A stretch of DNA of 64,000 nucleotides from CAYRGQ01 sp964423925 (GCA_964423925.1 CAYRGQ010000012.1:4954-68953), one strand, 5' to 3'. Shown: positions 18,373 to 27,397, numbered from the stretch's first letter. Notes: generated from the sequence alone by a model not told the origin. Made by a program: numbers and translations.

Positions 18373-18948
18373 TTATTCTTCCCACTGGATTTTCTCTTCC
18401 ACCGGCCGTCGGTTGCCCAAACGCAATTTCTCTTCGTGGTATCCCATGTAAAAGAACCCTAGGCACTCCTCATTGTCGGACAGGGCGAGGAACTCGCGCA
18501 TGTGCTTGATGGTGCCAGGGCTGCTCCAATAGCCGCCAATTCCGGCCGCGGCGGAGGCCAGCCATAAGTTTTGGACCGCGCAAGCCGTCGCTGCCAACTC
18601 TTCCCACTGGGGAACGGCGCCACTGTAGGCCACCACGATAGCAATGACCGCCCCGGACCGCAGTACCTTTTCCTGCGTGTTGTCATATTTCTTTTGCAGA
18701 AATAGCTCGGGCGGCGTATGAGCCCGATACAAGGAAGCCAGCTGCTCGACGAGGCGGTTCAACCCCCCTTCGCGAAATACAATGAAGCGCCAGGGCTGCG
18801 TGAGTTTGTGCGTAGGTGCGGCATTGGCACAGTCCAACAACTCCGTTAGGGTATCTTTCGGAATCGGGCGTGGTAAATAGCTGGGTGGAAATACGGCACG
18901 GCGCGATTTGATCAGGTTAGCGATCGTCGTATAGTCGTTTGGTAGCAT
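18373..18948 (-). CDS. nitroreductase-family FMN oxidoreductase
   Basis: The protein is 191 aa, a single-domain nitroreductase. FMN-binding motifs are KSRRAVFPPSYLPRPIP (N-terminal Arg pair), NAAPTHKLTQPWRFIVF (phosphate contact) and SAAAGIGGYWSSPG near residue 140. Such enzymes reduce nitro groups, quinones or enals with NAD(P)H. The substrate cannot be read from the sequence. It lies 30 bp downstream of pepT on the same strand and may be co-transcribed with it. Confidence 0.9.
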   Translation of the reverse strand: MLPNDYTTIANLIKSRRAVFPPSYLPRPIPKDTLTELLDCANAAPTHKLTQPWRFIVFREGGLNRLVEQLASLYRAHTPPELFLQKKYDNTQEKVLRSGAVIAIVVAYSGAVPQWEELAATACAVQNLWLASAAAGIGGYWSSPGTIKHMREFLALSDNEECLGFFYMGYHEEKLRLGNRRPVEEKIQWEE

Positions 18949-18978
18949 AGTAGTAAGATACGAATAATCCCGCAGTTT

Positions 18979-20250
18979 TTATAGCGGGTTCGCGCGCTCC
19001 TCCCATAGCGTGGCGATGTGTAAGATCGTTTTGACGGTTTTTTGCATGTCTTGTATGGATACCCATTCCTGTTTGCCGTGGAAAGCGTGGCCGCCCGCAA
19101 AGATATTGGGGCAGGGCAGGCCTAGAAAGGAGAGACGCGACCCGTCGGTGCCTCCTCGTATGCTGCGTCTGATGGGGCTGAGGCCGGTGCGTCGGATCGC
19201 TTCCATCCCAATTTCCATGATTTCGGGATGCTGATCCAAGATACGTTTCATGTTTCGATACTGGTCTTTTATTTCCACTTGGCACTTGGATCCGGGATAA
19301 CGCGACATGACTTCGTCCACGATTTTCTTAAGCACTTCGGCGTGTTGCGTCAGCCCCTCGTCCGTAAAGTCGCGGATGATGAATGATAGCACGGCTCGCT
19401 CTGCCCCTCCGCTCAGTTGCACAGGATGTACGAACCCTTCGCGGTCGGTTGTGGTCTCGGGCGATAGTCCGTCTTTGGGGAGGGCGTGCAGGATGTCACC
19501 GGCTATCTTTAGAGCGTTTTCCATGCGTCCTTTGGCAAAGCCTGGGTGGATGCCGACGCCCTCGATGGTGAGGGTCATCGCATCGGCCGAAAACGTTTCG
19601 TCTTCAATGGTGCCAACGGTTTCACCATCGACGGTATAGGCAAAGTCGGCGCCCAGTTTGCCTAAATCGAGTTTGTCGACCCCGGCACCAATCTCTTCGT
19701 CCGGCGTGAACAATATTTTAATCGTTCCGTGTTTGATTTGCGGATTTTTCATGAGTAAGCGTGCAGCGTCCATGATGGCCGCCACACCTGCCTTGTCGTC
19801 GGCCCCGAGTAACGTGGTGCCGCTCGCCGTGATGATGTCATTGCCGTGTTGGTTGACTAGCTCCGGGTGTTCTTCCGGACGGATCACCACCGATGGGTCG
19901 TCGGGCAGGACGATATTGTCGCCCTGATAATTGCGATGTATAAGGGGCTTCACGTTGGTGCCGGATGCATCCGGTGAGGTGTCGACATGGGAGCAAAAGC
20001 AGACGACCGGAACCTGTTTGTCTGTGTTTGCTGGAATGGTCGCGAATACATAGCCCCACTCGTCTAGATAGGCGTCACTAACGCCTATTTCGTGCAGCTC
20101 TTGTACCAACAGGCGGCTCAGATCGAGCTGTTTTGCGGTAGAGGGGAACGTGCTCGACGCGGGGTCGGATTGGGTGTCGATCTGTACGTAGCGGAGAAAC
20201 CGATCCGATACGGAAAAATTGGTGAGGGTATTAATGATGTCTTGGCTCAT
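18979..20250 (-). CDS. pepT: peptidase T (tripeptide aminopeptidase, M20B)
   Basis: The protein is 423 aa, close to the 408 aa of E. coli PepT. Metal ligands and catalytic residues are visible in order: CFCSHVDTSPD (His, Asp), LLGADDKAGVAAIMDA (bridging Asp), FTPDEEIGAGVD (catalytic Glu and ligand Glu), YTVDGETVG (Asp), and GGHAFHGKQEW (final His). It releases the N-terminal residue from tripeptides in the cytoplasm using two zinc ions. Confidence 0.95.
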   Translation of the reverse strand: MSQDIINTLTNFSVSDRFLRYVQIDTQSDPASSTFPSTAKQLDLSRLLVQELHEIGVSDAYLDEWGYVFATIPANTDKQVPVVCFCSHVDTSPDASGTNVKPLIHRNYQGDNIVLPDDPSVVIRPEEHPELVNQHGNDIITASGTTLLGADDKAGVAAIMDAARLLMKNPQIKHGTIKILFTPDEEIGAGVDKLDLGKLGADFAYTVDGETVGTIEDETFSADAMTLTIEGVGIHPGFAKGRMENALKIAGDILHALPKDGLSPETTTDREGFVHPVQLSGGAERAVLSFIIRDFTDEGLTQHAEVLKKIVDEVMSRYPGSKCQVEIKDQYRNMKRILDQHPEIMEIGMEAIRRTGLSPIRRSIRGGTDGSRLSFLGLPCPNIFAGGHAFHGKQEWVSIQDMQKTVKTILHIATLWEERANPL

Positions 20251-20354
20251 GGTGCTATCGCTAAATCCGCGGGCAAATCTACGAATAATCCAAGGGCTTG
20301 CGAGGCATGCAAAGATGGGAAGTGGGGGCGAATGGCGTGGGTACTTGGTGGAGA

Positions 20355-21188
20355 CTAGGTACTGCTGGTTCGGTTTTTTAATAACAAGACCGGTACCTCT
20401 GCGATGCTCAATAATTTTTTGCTCACGCTATTATGGAAAATGCGCTCGAAGAAGCCGTAGTTGCGCGAGGCCATGAGGATAAGGTCGATTTTGTGGCGGT
20501 CGACATAGTCAAATATGCCGTATGCCTTGTCTTTGTGTTGTCTCACGACTTCAAACCTCGGATTTAAATCGGCCAAGAGGTGGAGAAGTAGGTTTTGCGC
20601 AGCTTCGCTTTCAGCCGTCTGCCGATGCGTTCCATAATCAACGTGGATTACATGGGTTTGTGCACCCAGTTGCCGGGCCAACTGCATAATGCCACCAACG
20701 GGCGTGGTCGTTTCTACTTCGCGCAGGTCCGTAGCATAGACGATTTTCCTCACCGGAGCAAAGCGGTGGCCGCACGGAACGATCAGGAGGGGAGCAGGCG
20801 CAGCCGAGGCGACGCTCAACGTATGATGCCCGATGACGGGATTGTCGGCGTCCGATATGCCGGAGATACCCATCACGATCATTGAAATCGAGTATTGCCC
20901 CACAAGCCGTTCGATACCGTCATCGAGGTAGCGGTCATCCGCCTCGAATACCAACATGCTTTGATCAATTTGTGCGGGTACGTGGAGATTTTGCACTAAA
21001 TGCGCCAAGCGCAGGAGGACTTCCTGACGGACTGGACTTTCCCCGTCGCTTGGATCGCGGGGCATTTCGCGGTAAGAGTGGTAAAAGACAATCTGCCGGG
21101 CCTGTACGTAGCTTGCCATATCCAGGCCGTACTGAGCGGTCGTGTACGACACGTCAGAAAAATCGACCGGGATAAGAAAAGCAATCAT
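20355..21188 (-). CDS. tandem universal stress protein
   Basis: The protein is 277 aa with two Usp folds. The first (1-145) starts IAFLIPVDFSD and the second (about 147-277) starts VRKIVYATDLRE and ends with LILMASRNYGFFERIFHNSV (cut: LILMASRNYG), VSKKLLSIAEVPVLLL. The ATP-binding loop G-x2-G-x9-G is degenerate in both halves, so nucleotide binding is uncertain. Tandem Usp proteins respond to starvation and envelope stress in many bacteria. It is followed by the DUF4197 gene on the same strand. Confidence 0.88.
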   Translation of the reverse strand: MIAFLIPVDFSDVSYTTAQYGLDMASYVQARQIVFYHSYREMPRDPSDGESPVRQEVLLRLAHLVQNLHVPAQIDQSMLVFEADDRYLDDGIERLVGQYSISMIVMGISGISDADNPVIGHHTLSVASAAPAPLLIVPCGHRFAPVRKIVYATDLREVETTTPVGGIMQLARQLGAQTHVIHVDYGTHRQTAESEAAQNLLLHLLADLNPRFEVVRQHKDKAYGIFDYVDRHKIDLILMASRNYGFFERIFHNSVSKKLLSIAEVPVLLLKNRTSST

Positions 21189-21249
21189 GAGGATGGGTTT
21201 TGTGCGGGTAAGGACCGCGGTCAGTTACCGCCGTGGACTCCCGGTAGCT

Positions 21250-22002
21250 TTAGTTCTTGTCCGCGTATTCGAACACTTTTTTCAGAAGGGGTGTGCTGCG
21301 TGAGCCACCGATATTCTGGCGAATGCGTAGTTCTTCTTGGGCTACTTGGTGAAACAGTCCGTCAATCGCTTTACCCGTTACGTATTTGTTTAGATCCGCT
21401 TCGATCTTTTCATTTACCAAGGGTAACTGGTTGTAGCGGGTGACCAAGTCACTCCAATATTTTGTTACGTTATGCTTGCTCAGCGCTTTCTCTACGATGG
21501 GGCTGAATCGGCTAGCCAATTCGTTTGTAGTCGTCCGCTTGAAAAATTCGGTGGCCGCGTCTTGTTGGCCACTCAGTAGAATGGTGGTGGCGTCGCGTAT
21601 GGTAAGTTGCGACAGGGCGGAGGTAAAGACCGGGACGGCCTCGCTCACGGCACTTTCCGCGGCGCGGTTCATGCTCGCGATAAAGTTGTCCGCCAGTGCG
21701 CCTAGTCCGAGGCCCCGTAGGGCGCTTTCGATTTTCTGCGCTTCGGGGGGCATGAGGATTTTTACCGCGGCATTGCCTAGGAAACCGTCTGTGACGGCCA
21801 GTGACTTGATGCTTTTGTCCAGCCCCTGGCTTAGCGCCTGCTTAATGCCCGATGCGGCTTCGACGGAAGTAACGGTACCCGTGCTCTCCGTCCCCGATTT
21901 GCCGGGTACGCCGTTTTGACCCGTACTCATCTGTTGTAGCGTATCACAACTCGATAGAAGAAAGAGGAAGCAGGTAAGGGTTGCGATTAGGCGAATTCTC
22001 AT
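21250..22002 (-). CDS. DUF4197 lipoprotein
   Basis: The protein is 250 aa from the ATG at 22002. A TTG-type start at 22029 would lie inside the predicted -7 element and is rejected. The signal peptide ends in the lipobox LLSSC. The mature part is an all-helical DUF4197 domain with GIKQALSQGLDKSIKSL at its start, AAVKILMPPEAQKIESALR in the centre and KAIDGLFHQVAQEE near the end. The family occurs in many Gram-negative bacteria and has no known function. Confidence 0.88.
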   Translation of the reverse strand: MRIRLIATLTCFLFLLSSCDTLQQMSTGQNGVPGKSGTESTGTVTSVEAASGIKQALSQGLDKSIKSLAVTDGFLGNAAVKILMPPEAQKIESALRGLGLGALADNFIASMNRAAESAVSEAVPVFTSALSQLTIRDATTILLSGQQDAATEFFKRTTTNELASRFSPIVEKALSKHNVTKYWSDLVTRYNQLPLVNEKIEADLNKYVTGKAIDGLFHQVAQEELRIRQNIGGSRSTPLLKKVFEYADKN

Positions 22003-22026
22003 GGCGGTCTCTCTAAATTGTTTATG

Positions 22027-22034
22027 CAAAGTTA
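22027..22034 (-). promoter_or_regulatory. -7 element for the DUF4197 gene
   Basis: TAACTTTG on the minus strand is 25 nt upstream of the ATG at 22002 and predicts a leader of about 18 nt. It supports the shorter start of this gene. Confidence 0.6.
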
Positions 22035-22099
22035 GGCAATGTGCGCCATAGTCGGGCAGGGATTTTTGTCCATGCCTCCGCTAGCTAACCCTTTTTCGG

Positions 22100-22930
22100 T
22101 CAGTAGCTGACCTCCACGACGACCGGAAAGTGGTCGGAAGGCAACTTGCCCAAGTAGGAATCCGTGAGAATGCCAAATCGATTCACTGAGAACGCATCCG
22201 ACAGGAAAATGTGGTCAATCCGAAGATCGTGGGCTCGGGTGATGTTAAAGCCGGTGAATGTTCCGTTCGGTGCATAAGGCTCGTCGGCGAGTTCGTAGGC
22301 ATCTTTCACGATTCCGCTGTTGTGCAGCAGGGCGTAGCTTTCGTTGTGCTGGTCTACGTTGAAGTCGCCGGTGATGATCATGGGCAGTTCGGCGCCGATT
22401 TTACGGGCCTGCTCCAAGATTAGCTTCGTGCTATTTTTTCGCGCCTCGACCCCGACGTGGTCAAAGTGCACGTTGAAGAGGAGGAACGTGAAACCAGTCC
22501 GTGTGTCTTTGAACTTGCCCCACGTACAGATCCGGGGCAACGCCGCGTCCCATCCTTTGTTGGGATAGCTCGTCTCTTCACTTAACCAAAAATTACCGCT
22601 TTTCAAGAGGTCGAACATGGCGGTATTGTAAAAGATGGCGGCATACTCGCCCTTTTCTTTTCCGTCATCGCGCCCTACGCCGATGTACTGGAAGCCATTC
22701 AGCCCGTTTTGGATATCTTCAAGCTGGTGCTTGAAGCCCTCTTGCGTGCCGAAGATGTCAAATCGGTGGTATCGGATCTGGTTAATCAGATGCGGAGCGC
22801 GTTGCTGCCAGCGATTGCCACTGTCTGCCGGCGTGTCTAACCGAAGATTGTACGTGGCTACGTTAAACTGTTGAGCGTATACTGTAGAGAGGCAGCAGAA
22901 GACTAGTGCGAGGGCAATGGATCTTAACAT
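22100..22930 (-). CDS. secreted endonuclease/exonuclease/phosphatase-family hydrolase
   Basis: The protein is 276 aa with a signal peptide ending near VYAQ. The fold motifs are VATYNLRL (Asn), FGTQEGFKHQLEDI (catalytic Glu), ITGDFNVDQHN (Asp and Asn), LRIDHIFLSD (Asp-His) and SDHFPVVVEV (catalytic His). Secreted members of this family cut phosphate esters or phosphodiesters of nucleic acids, phospholipids or inositol phosphates; the sequence does not say which. It follows a GDPD gene after 25 bp on the same strand, so the two form an operon. Confidence 0.9.
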   Translation of the reverse strand: MLRSIALALVFCCLSTVYAQQFNVATYNLRLDTPADSGNRWQQRAPHLINQIRYHRFDIFGTQEGFKHQLEDIQNGLNGFQYIGVGRDDGKEKGEYAAIFYNTAMFDLLKSGNFWLSEETSYPNKGWDAALPRICTWGKFKDTRTGFTFLLFNVHFDHVGVEARKNSTKLILEQARKIGAELPMIITGDFNVDQHNESYALLHNSGIVKDAYELADEPYAPNGTFTGFNITRAHDLRIDHIFLSDAFSVNRFGILTDSYLGKLPSDHFPVVVEVSY

Positions 22931-22955
22931 TGTTTTTTTTCGTGTTTATTAGAGA

Positions 22956-23759
22956 TTAACGTTCTGACAATACCTCGAAAAGCAATTCGGGCTCGTCGGT
23001 TGTAATGAATTCAGCTTGTTGGTCAATCAGGCGCACCATTTCCGCACGGTCGTTGACAGTCCACGCGTTGACGGCCAAGCCGACGTCCTTCGCTTCTTGC
23101 AGCCAGGTGGGCTGTTTATCGCGAAATACGGTGAAGTGGTAGTCCAATCCGAAGAAGCCATCGGCCTTCGCTTGGTGGGGCGCCACGTCGCCGTTCAGGT
23201 ACCAGACTTTGGCATCGGGGTCTAGCTCGATGATACGCTTGGCACCGTCATAGTCAAACATGATGTATTCCACCCATTGCTCGGCACCGAGCTCCTTCAC
23301 GAGCGCTACCGCCAAGTCTGCGGAATATTTCGTGCGTTCCTTGCCCAGCTTGGAAGTCTTGAGTTCGAAGATCAACTTCGTTTTTTGCTGCTTCATTCCC
23401 TCGATGAGGTAATCGCGGGCGGTCGGTATCGACTCTCCGTTTGGCAGCTTTTTCGCCAACAGTTCCTCGTAGGTGGACGTAGCCACATCGATGTCCATAA
23501 AATCCGCATCATGATTCACGACGAGGACATCGTCTTGAGTAAGGTGTACGTCAAATTCAGTGCCCGCGCAGCCTAACCGGATGGCTTCGTGCAGGGCCGC
23601 GATCGAATTTTGGGGCAGCCCCTTGGTTTTCCAGGCGCCGCGGTGCGCGATGACGGGGTTATTTGCAAATTGGGCGCCCGTGGTGCGCCGTGTAGTGCAG
23701 GAAACATGCGAAATTGCCATAATAGCGAGCATGAAAATAATATGTGCGGTAGTGTTCAT
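22956..23759 (-). CDS. glycerophosphodiester phosphodiesterase-family lipoprotein
   Basis: The protein is 267 aa. Its hydrophobic leader ends in a likely lipobox (SHVSC, Cys near residue 21). The GDPD TIM-barrel motifs are VIAHRGAWKTKGLPQNS (His-Arg), EFDVHLTQDDVLVVNHD (Glu, Asp, His) and LIFELKT (Glu-x-Lys). The C-terminus has VNAWTVNDRAEMVRLID. The predicted reaction is cleavage of glycerophosphodiesters to glycerol-3-phosphate and an alcohol in the periplasm or at the cell surface. It sits between two other exported proteins of phosphodiester-acting families. Confidence 0.92.
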   Translation of the reverse strand: MNTTAHIIFMLAIMAISHVSCTTRRTTGAQFANNPVIAHRGAWKTKGLPQNSIAALHEAIRLGCAGTEFDVHLTQDDVLVVNHDADFMDIDVATSTYEELLAKKLPNGESIPTARDYLIEGMKQQKTKLIFELKTSKLGKERTKYSADLAVALVKELGAEQWVEYIMFDYDGAKRIIELDPDAKVWYLNGDVAPHQAKADGFFGLDYHFTVFRDKQPTWLQEAKDVGLAVNAWTVNDRAEMVRLIDQQAEFITTDEPELLFEVLSER

Positions 23760-23864
23760 GAGTTGGTATGGAGCTTAAAATCGGTATTAGTATGTAAGCG
23801 TGATAAAGATATCAAATATTGTGGCGTGCCAAGGGATTCGGGCAACACAAACTAGAATTTTTGA

Positions 23865-24743
23865 TTAAAAAACCAGTATGGCGTTCGCTACTTTGCGCTC
23901 GCCGCCGTGGTCAAACGTTTTGTTGTCCGAAGGGTAATTGACTATGCCTGTCTCGTTTTTGCCGTTGATATAAAGCGCCGTGGAGCCGCCACCGTCGAGG
24001 TTCAAGCCATCCCGGGCGCCAAGCTGGCGCAGGAGAAAGGCTAGTTCGTGTAGGTTCATGCCGTGGGCGCGGGCGTTACGTCCGTCTACCGTCACGAGCA
24101 GGACTTGTCCATCACTAGTGATGCCTACGGCCGATCTGGGGTGGCGGTTGTCGTTGAACGCATTCTGGGCAAGCGGAACGCCTGCGCCCTCGCGGAGCAG
24201 TACGGGCCCGCACACCAGTCCGTTCTCGGCGTGCAGGCGTTTGTCCCACCCTACGACGGCAGGATCGCCGGTGACGATGTTGGCGCCTTTCGCGTCAACC
24301 ACCAGCGCCCCGTTGGCCCGCTCGTGGTTTGTACCATCGGGATTCAAGAGCGTGGTTTCGTTGATGACAGTGCCGTCTATTCGGAGGAACGTGACGGAAC
24401 CACCATTTTTCATGTCAAAAAAAGTGGCATTTATACCCGCTAATGCTCCCGCGTCTTTCGCAAATTCGCTGGTGAGCGCGAGTCCGTCGGCCAATCCGGC
24501 AAAGGCAAGGCGTCGCTGGGGTACTGAGAGGTCGATTTGCAGAAGGTTGACTTCCTGTTCGGAATCAAACAAGTCCGTGAAGTGGGCCTGCTTCCATACC
24601 AAGCCTGGCGCCACGGTTACCGAATGCCACTTTGCCTGCGCCAGTTTGACGGAATCGGCGGACGTCTGACCGAGGGAAACCAACGGTAATACGCAGAGCG
24701 CCCAGATATACCATCGAAGCCTTAATGTGGAGAACTTGCTCAT
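23865..24743 (-). CDS. phosphodiester glycosidase (NAGPA domain), exported
   Basis: The protein is 292 aa with a signal peptide cleaved after about residue 25 (VSLGQ). Motifs of the NAGPA family are LAGINATFFDMKNGGSVTF, VDGRNARAHGMNLHELA and LNLDGGGSTALYINGK. The family removes a sugar linked through a phosphodiester, as in the human enzyme that uncovers mannose 6-phosphate. The bacterial substrates are mostly unknown. It lies 105 bp upstream of the GDPD gene on the same strand, and co-transcription is possible. Confidence 0.9.
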   Translation of the reverse strand: MSKFSTLRLRWYIWALCVLPLVSLGQTSADSVKLAQAKWHSVTVAPGLVWKQAHFTDLFDSEQEVNLLQIDLSVPQRRLAFAGLADGLALTSEFAKDAGALAGINATFFDMKNGGSVTFLRIDGTVINETTLLNPDGTNHERANGALVVDAKGANIVTGDPAVVGWDKRLHAENGLVCGPVLLREGAGVPLAQNAFNDNRHPRSAVGITSDGQVLLVTVDGRNARAHGMNLHELAFLLRQLGARDGLNLDGGGSTALYINGKNETGIVNYPSDNKTFDHGGERKVANAILVF

Positions 24744-24824
24744 ATCGTCTTTGCTGTGTTTCCGGACTGGCGGAACGGATAGGCATAATTAACAATCTCA
24801 CGTTAAGAAATACAAAATCTATTG

Positions 24825-24832
24825 TAACTTTA
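24825..24832 (+). promoter_or_regulatory. possible -7 element for the DUF2752 gene
   Basis: TAACTTTA differs from TAnnTTTG in the last base and lies 41 nt upstream of the ATG at 24874. Confidence 0.35.
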
Positions 24833-24873
24833 TTGCCGTAAAGCAATCCAATCCCTAATTAGTACGCAAGCCA

Positions 24874-25194
24874 ATGAACGTGATAAAGGGGGTGTCACTG
24901 TCACGGTGGCCAATTGAGTTGGCGGTTTGGGTATCCGCATTGGTGCTGTTGTATTTTTCCAATCCGGAGAAGCACCACCATACGCTCTGTCCTATCGGTG
25001 CTGCAGGGTTTGACTGGTGTCCGGGCTGTGGATTGGGGCGGTCGATTGCCTCGCTGTTGCAAGGTGATGTGGTAGCCTCCGTGCAGATGCACGTATTGGG
25101 AATCCCCGTGCTAGCCGTCTTAGTGTATCGGATATACACTTTGTGCAAAAAAGAATTGATGGTAATAAAAAAGAAATCTTATGGATCGTCGTAA
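24874..25194 (+). CDS. DUF2752 membrane protein
   Basis: The protein is 106 aa with two hydrophobic segments (ELAVWVSALVLLYF and LGIPVLAVLVYRIYTL). Between them is the DUF2752 signature CPIGAAGFDWCPGCGLGRS with three cysteines, and SIASLLQGDVVAS after it. The cysteine-rich loop could bind metal or form a disulphide; this is not established. Its 3' end overlaps the TM2 gene by 14 nt, so the two are expressed together. The function is unknown. Confidence 0.85.
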   Translation: MNVIKGVSLSRWPIELAVWVSALVLLYFSNPEKHHHTLCPIGAAGFDWCPGCGLGRSIASLLQGDVVASVQMHVLGIPVLAVLVYRIYTLCKKELMVIKKKSYGSS

Positions 25195-25540
25195 TGCATT
25201 TTTGTCCCTCCCCGGAGTTTCGCCTGAGGAGATAGCCTACCTGCAGTCGCTTACTGCAAATTTTTCGGACAACGAATTTCGGGATTTTATGGCGATTTAT
25301 GCAGGCAAGCGCAAGAAGGCCCAAGACATCCTGCTGTTTACCTTGTTAGGGTTCATCGGTATTGCCGGCATACAGCGGTTTGTCGTCAACCAGATAGCGA
25401 TGGGCGTGATTTACTTCCTAACCATTGGTTTCTGCTATATCGGAACCATCGTTGACCTGATCAACCACAAGAGCATCACCGAGGAACATAACCAACGCAT
25501 GGCGCAAGATGCGGCTATGCTCGTGGGTCGTTCTTTTTAG
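25181..25540 (+). CDS. TM2-domain membrane protein
   Basis: The protein is 119 aa. The N-terminal 45 residues are soluble and helical. The TM2 domain follows: two helices (LLFTLLGFIGIAGIQRFVV and MGVIYFLTIGFCYIGTIVD) joined by a short turn containing NQIA. TM2 proteins often co-occur with DUF2752 in Bacteroidota, and here the reading frames overlap by 14 nt. No function has been assigned. Confidence 0.88.
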   Translation: MDRRNAFLSLPGVSPEEIAYLQSLTANFSDNEFRDFMAIYAGKRKKAQDILLFTLLGFIGIAGIQRFVVNQIAMGVIYFLTIGFCYIGTIVDLINHKSITEEHNQRMAQDAAMLVGRSF

Positions 25541-25550
25541 GCGTTAGCCG

Positions 25551-26249
25551 CTATACGGTGTCGGTGCCGTTCCAATCGGCATAGAATTGGTCGAGAAACT
25601 GCTCCATGAATTGGTGACGCCTTTCAGCTAGCCGTTTGGCCGCGGGGGTGTTCATCTTGTCCTTCAGCAGCAAAAGCTTTTCGTAAAAATGATTGATTGT
25701 GGGAGCTGTGCTGTTTTTGTACTGCTCCTTCGATTGGTTTAGCGCGGGTTCAATGGTAGGGTCGTAGAGGGGGCGGTTTTTATAGCCTCCGTAGTTGAAC
25801 GCCCTTGCGATGCCAATGGCACCGATGGCGTCCAGCCGATCCGCATCCTGAACGATGGCTAGCTCCTTCGAATAAAAAGCCACCGTGCCTAAACTGGCCT
25901 TGAACGACATGTTGAGAATGATCGCTTTCACATGGTCGATCCGCGGCGTATCGACACCCAAACCAGTGAGGAATTCTGCAGCTTTTGCTGGTCCGATCGA
26001 TTCGTCACCGTTGTGAAATTTGCTGTCGGCAATGTCATGGAGCAGCGCGGCTAGTTCACAGACCAGACGGTCGGCTTTTTCATGTTCCAGCAGTGCCTTG
26101 GTATTGTTCCAAACGCGAAGTACATGCCACCAGTCGTGTCCAGCTTCCGCATTCGCCAAGCTTTTTTTGACATAGTCGGCCGTTTGGTCAATGTATGCCT
26201 GATCGGTTTGGTTCAGGTTATTCGTTGGGTGTTCTTTTTGTTCCATCAT
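25551..26249 (-). CDS. HD-domain phosphohydrolase (YedJ/YpgQ type)
   Basis: The protein is 232 aa from the ATG at 26249 (a second Met follows directly). The frame is open to 26369 but only as a shadow of the upstream methyltransferase. HD motifs are AGHDWWHVLRVW (first His), AALLHDIADSKFHNGDES (His-Asp) and VQDADRLDAIGAIGIARAF (final Asp). Relatives such as B. subtilis YpgQ hydrolyse nucleoside phosphates; the substrate here is unknown. Its first 32 nt overlap the end of the methyltransferase gene, so translation is likely coupled. Confidence 0.87.
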   Translation of the reverse strand: MMEQKEHPTNNLNQTDQAYIDQTADYVKKSLANAEAGHDWWHVLRVWNNTKALLEHEKADRLVCELAALLHDIADSKFHNGDESIGPAKAAEFLTGLGVDTPRIDHVKAIILNMSFKASLGTVAFYSKELAIVQDADRLDAIGAIGIARAFNYGGYKNRPLYDPTIEPALNQSKEQYKNSTAPTINHFYEKLLLLKDKMNTPAAKRLAERRHQFMEQFLDQFYADWNGTDTV

Positions 26250-27387
26250 ATAGTTCGTATTCCAACAGTCGGCAGTCAAGCTTGCCGTTATAGAATTCGA
26301 TACGTCGGGAAGCCCGTAAACCAATTTTCTTGGCCAGGTCGGGATTCCCCGTAAACACGTAGCCCACATAGCCGGGGCAGGACTGCTTCATGAAGTCGCC
26401 TACGCGGCCATAGGTGACCTCGAGCTTGGAATGCGTGCCCAAACGATCCCCATACTCGGGGTTGAACACCACTACACCAGGTTGTTCGGGTACCTCGGTT
26501 TCGGCAAAGTCGCACACCGCAAATGAAATCAGCCGATCTACACCAGCGGTCTTGGCGTTGGCCTCAGCGATCGCTACGGCTTCCTTCGAGATATCCGTGG
26601 CAATGATGGGGATGTCGAGTTTCTTGTCGACGGCATCTTTTAGCTTGCGCCGTTCGGCGAAGAATACCTGTTCGTCGTAACCCAGGATGTGCATGAAGGC
26701 GTAGTTCATGCGGAACAGACCGGGCTTGCGGCCGGTGGCGATAAGCGCCGCCTCGATGGCCAACGTGCCCGCCCCGCACATGGGGTTGATGAAGGGAGAC
26801 TTACGGTCCCACTTGCTGGCGTAGACCACGCCAGATGCCAGCGCTTCCAACATGGGCGCTTTGCCGGGGTGCTTGCGATAACCGTGCTTGGCGAGCGTCT
26901 CGCCCGAAGTGTCGAGAAAGATTTCGGCCTTGTCCTCTTGCCAGTACAGGTGTACGACGGTGCGATGCAGCTCCGGACCGCTGTCAGGACGCAGGCCCTT
27001 GCGCGACTTAATGCGGTCGGCTATGGCGTCCTTTACTTTCAAGTTGGCGAACAGGGGCGTGGTAATGGTCGGATTATTGACGTTTGAGGTGACCGAAACG
27101 TACCCATCAAATGCCACCAACTCTTCCCACGCGATGTTCAATAACGCCTGGTAAAGCGCCTCTCCGTCTTGGGCGGTGAAGGTGCCGATGGAGTAAAGCA
27201 CCTGGCTGGCACAACGCAAGTTGAGGTTAAGCCGGATACAGTCGTTGACGGTCGCGTCCAGTTCGACGCCCGTGTGAAAAGCACGTTTTATCGGAAAACC
27301 TAACTCTTTTACTTCGTCCTGCAAGTAGGGCGAAAGGCGCTTGTTGCAGGTGATGATCGTCTTGCGGGGGGTGTTGAAAACTTCCAT
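26218..27387 (-). CDS. THUMP-domain class I SAM-dependent RNA methyltransferase (RlmL N-terminal type)
   Basis: The protein is 389 aa. A THUMP domain lies at about 1-155 and a Rossmann methyltransferase follows. Key motifs are FINPMCGAGTLAIEAALIA (motif I region, NPMCGAGT), IIATDISKEAVAIAEANAK (acidic loop, ATDIS) and VVFNPEYGDRL (catalytic NPxYG). This matches the YcbY/YpsC family, which forms m2G in 23S rRNA (G2445 in E. coli); it lacks the RlmK half of E. coli RlmKL. It diverges from the DUF3127 gene and is followed by an overlapping HD hydrolase gene. Confidence 0.93.
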   Translation of the reverse strand: MEVFNTPRKTIITCNKRLSPYLQDEVKELGFPIKRAFHTGVELDATVNDCIRLNLNLRCASQVLYSIGTFTAQDGEALYQALLNIAWEELVAFDGYVSVTSNVNNPTITTPLFANLKVKDAIADRIKSRKGLRPDSGPELHRTVVHLYWQEDKAEIFLDTSGETLAKHGYRKHPGKAPMLEALASGVVYASKWDRKSPFINPMCGAGTLAIEAALIATGRKPGLFRMNYAFMHILGYDEQVFFAERRKLKDAVDKKLDIPIIATDISKEAVAIAEANAKTAGVDRLISFAVCDFAETEVPEQPGVVVFNPEYGDRLGTHSKLEVTYGRVGDFMKQSCPGYVGYVFTGNPDLAKKIGLRASRRIEFYNGKLDCRLLEYELYDGTKRTPNE

Positions 27388-27397
27388 GTGATTTTGG

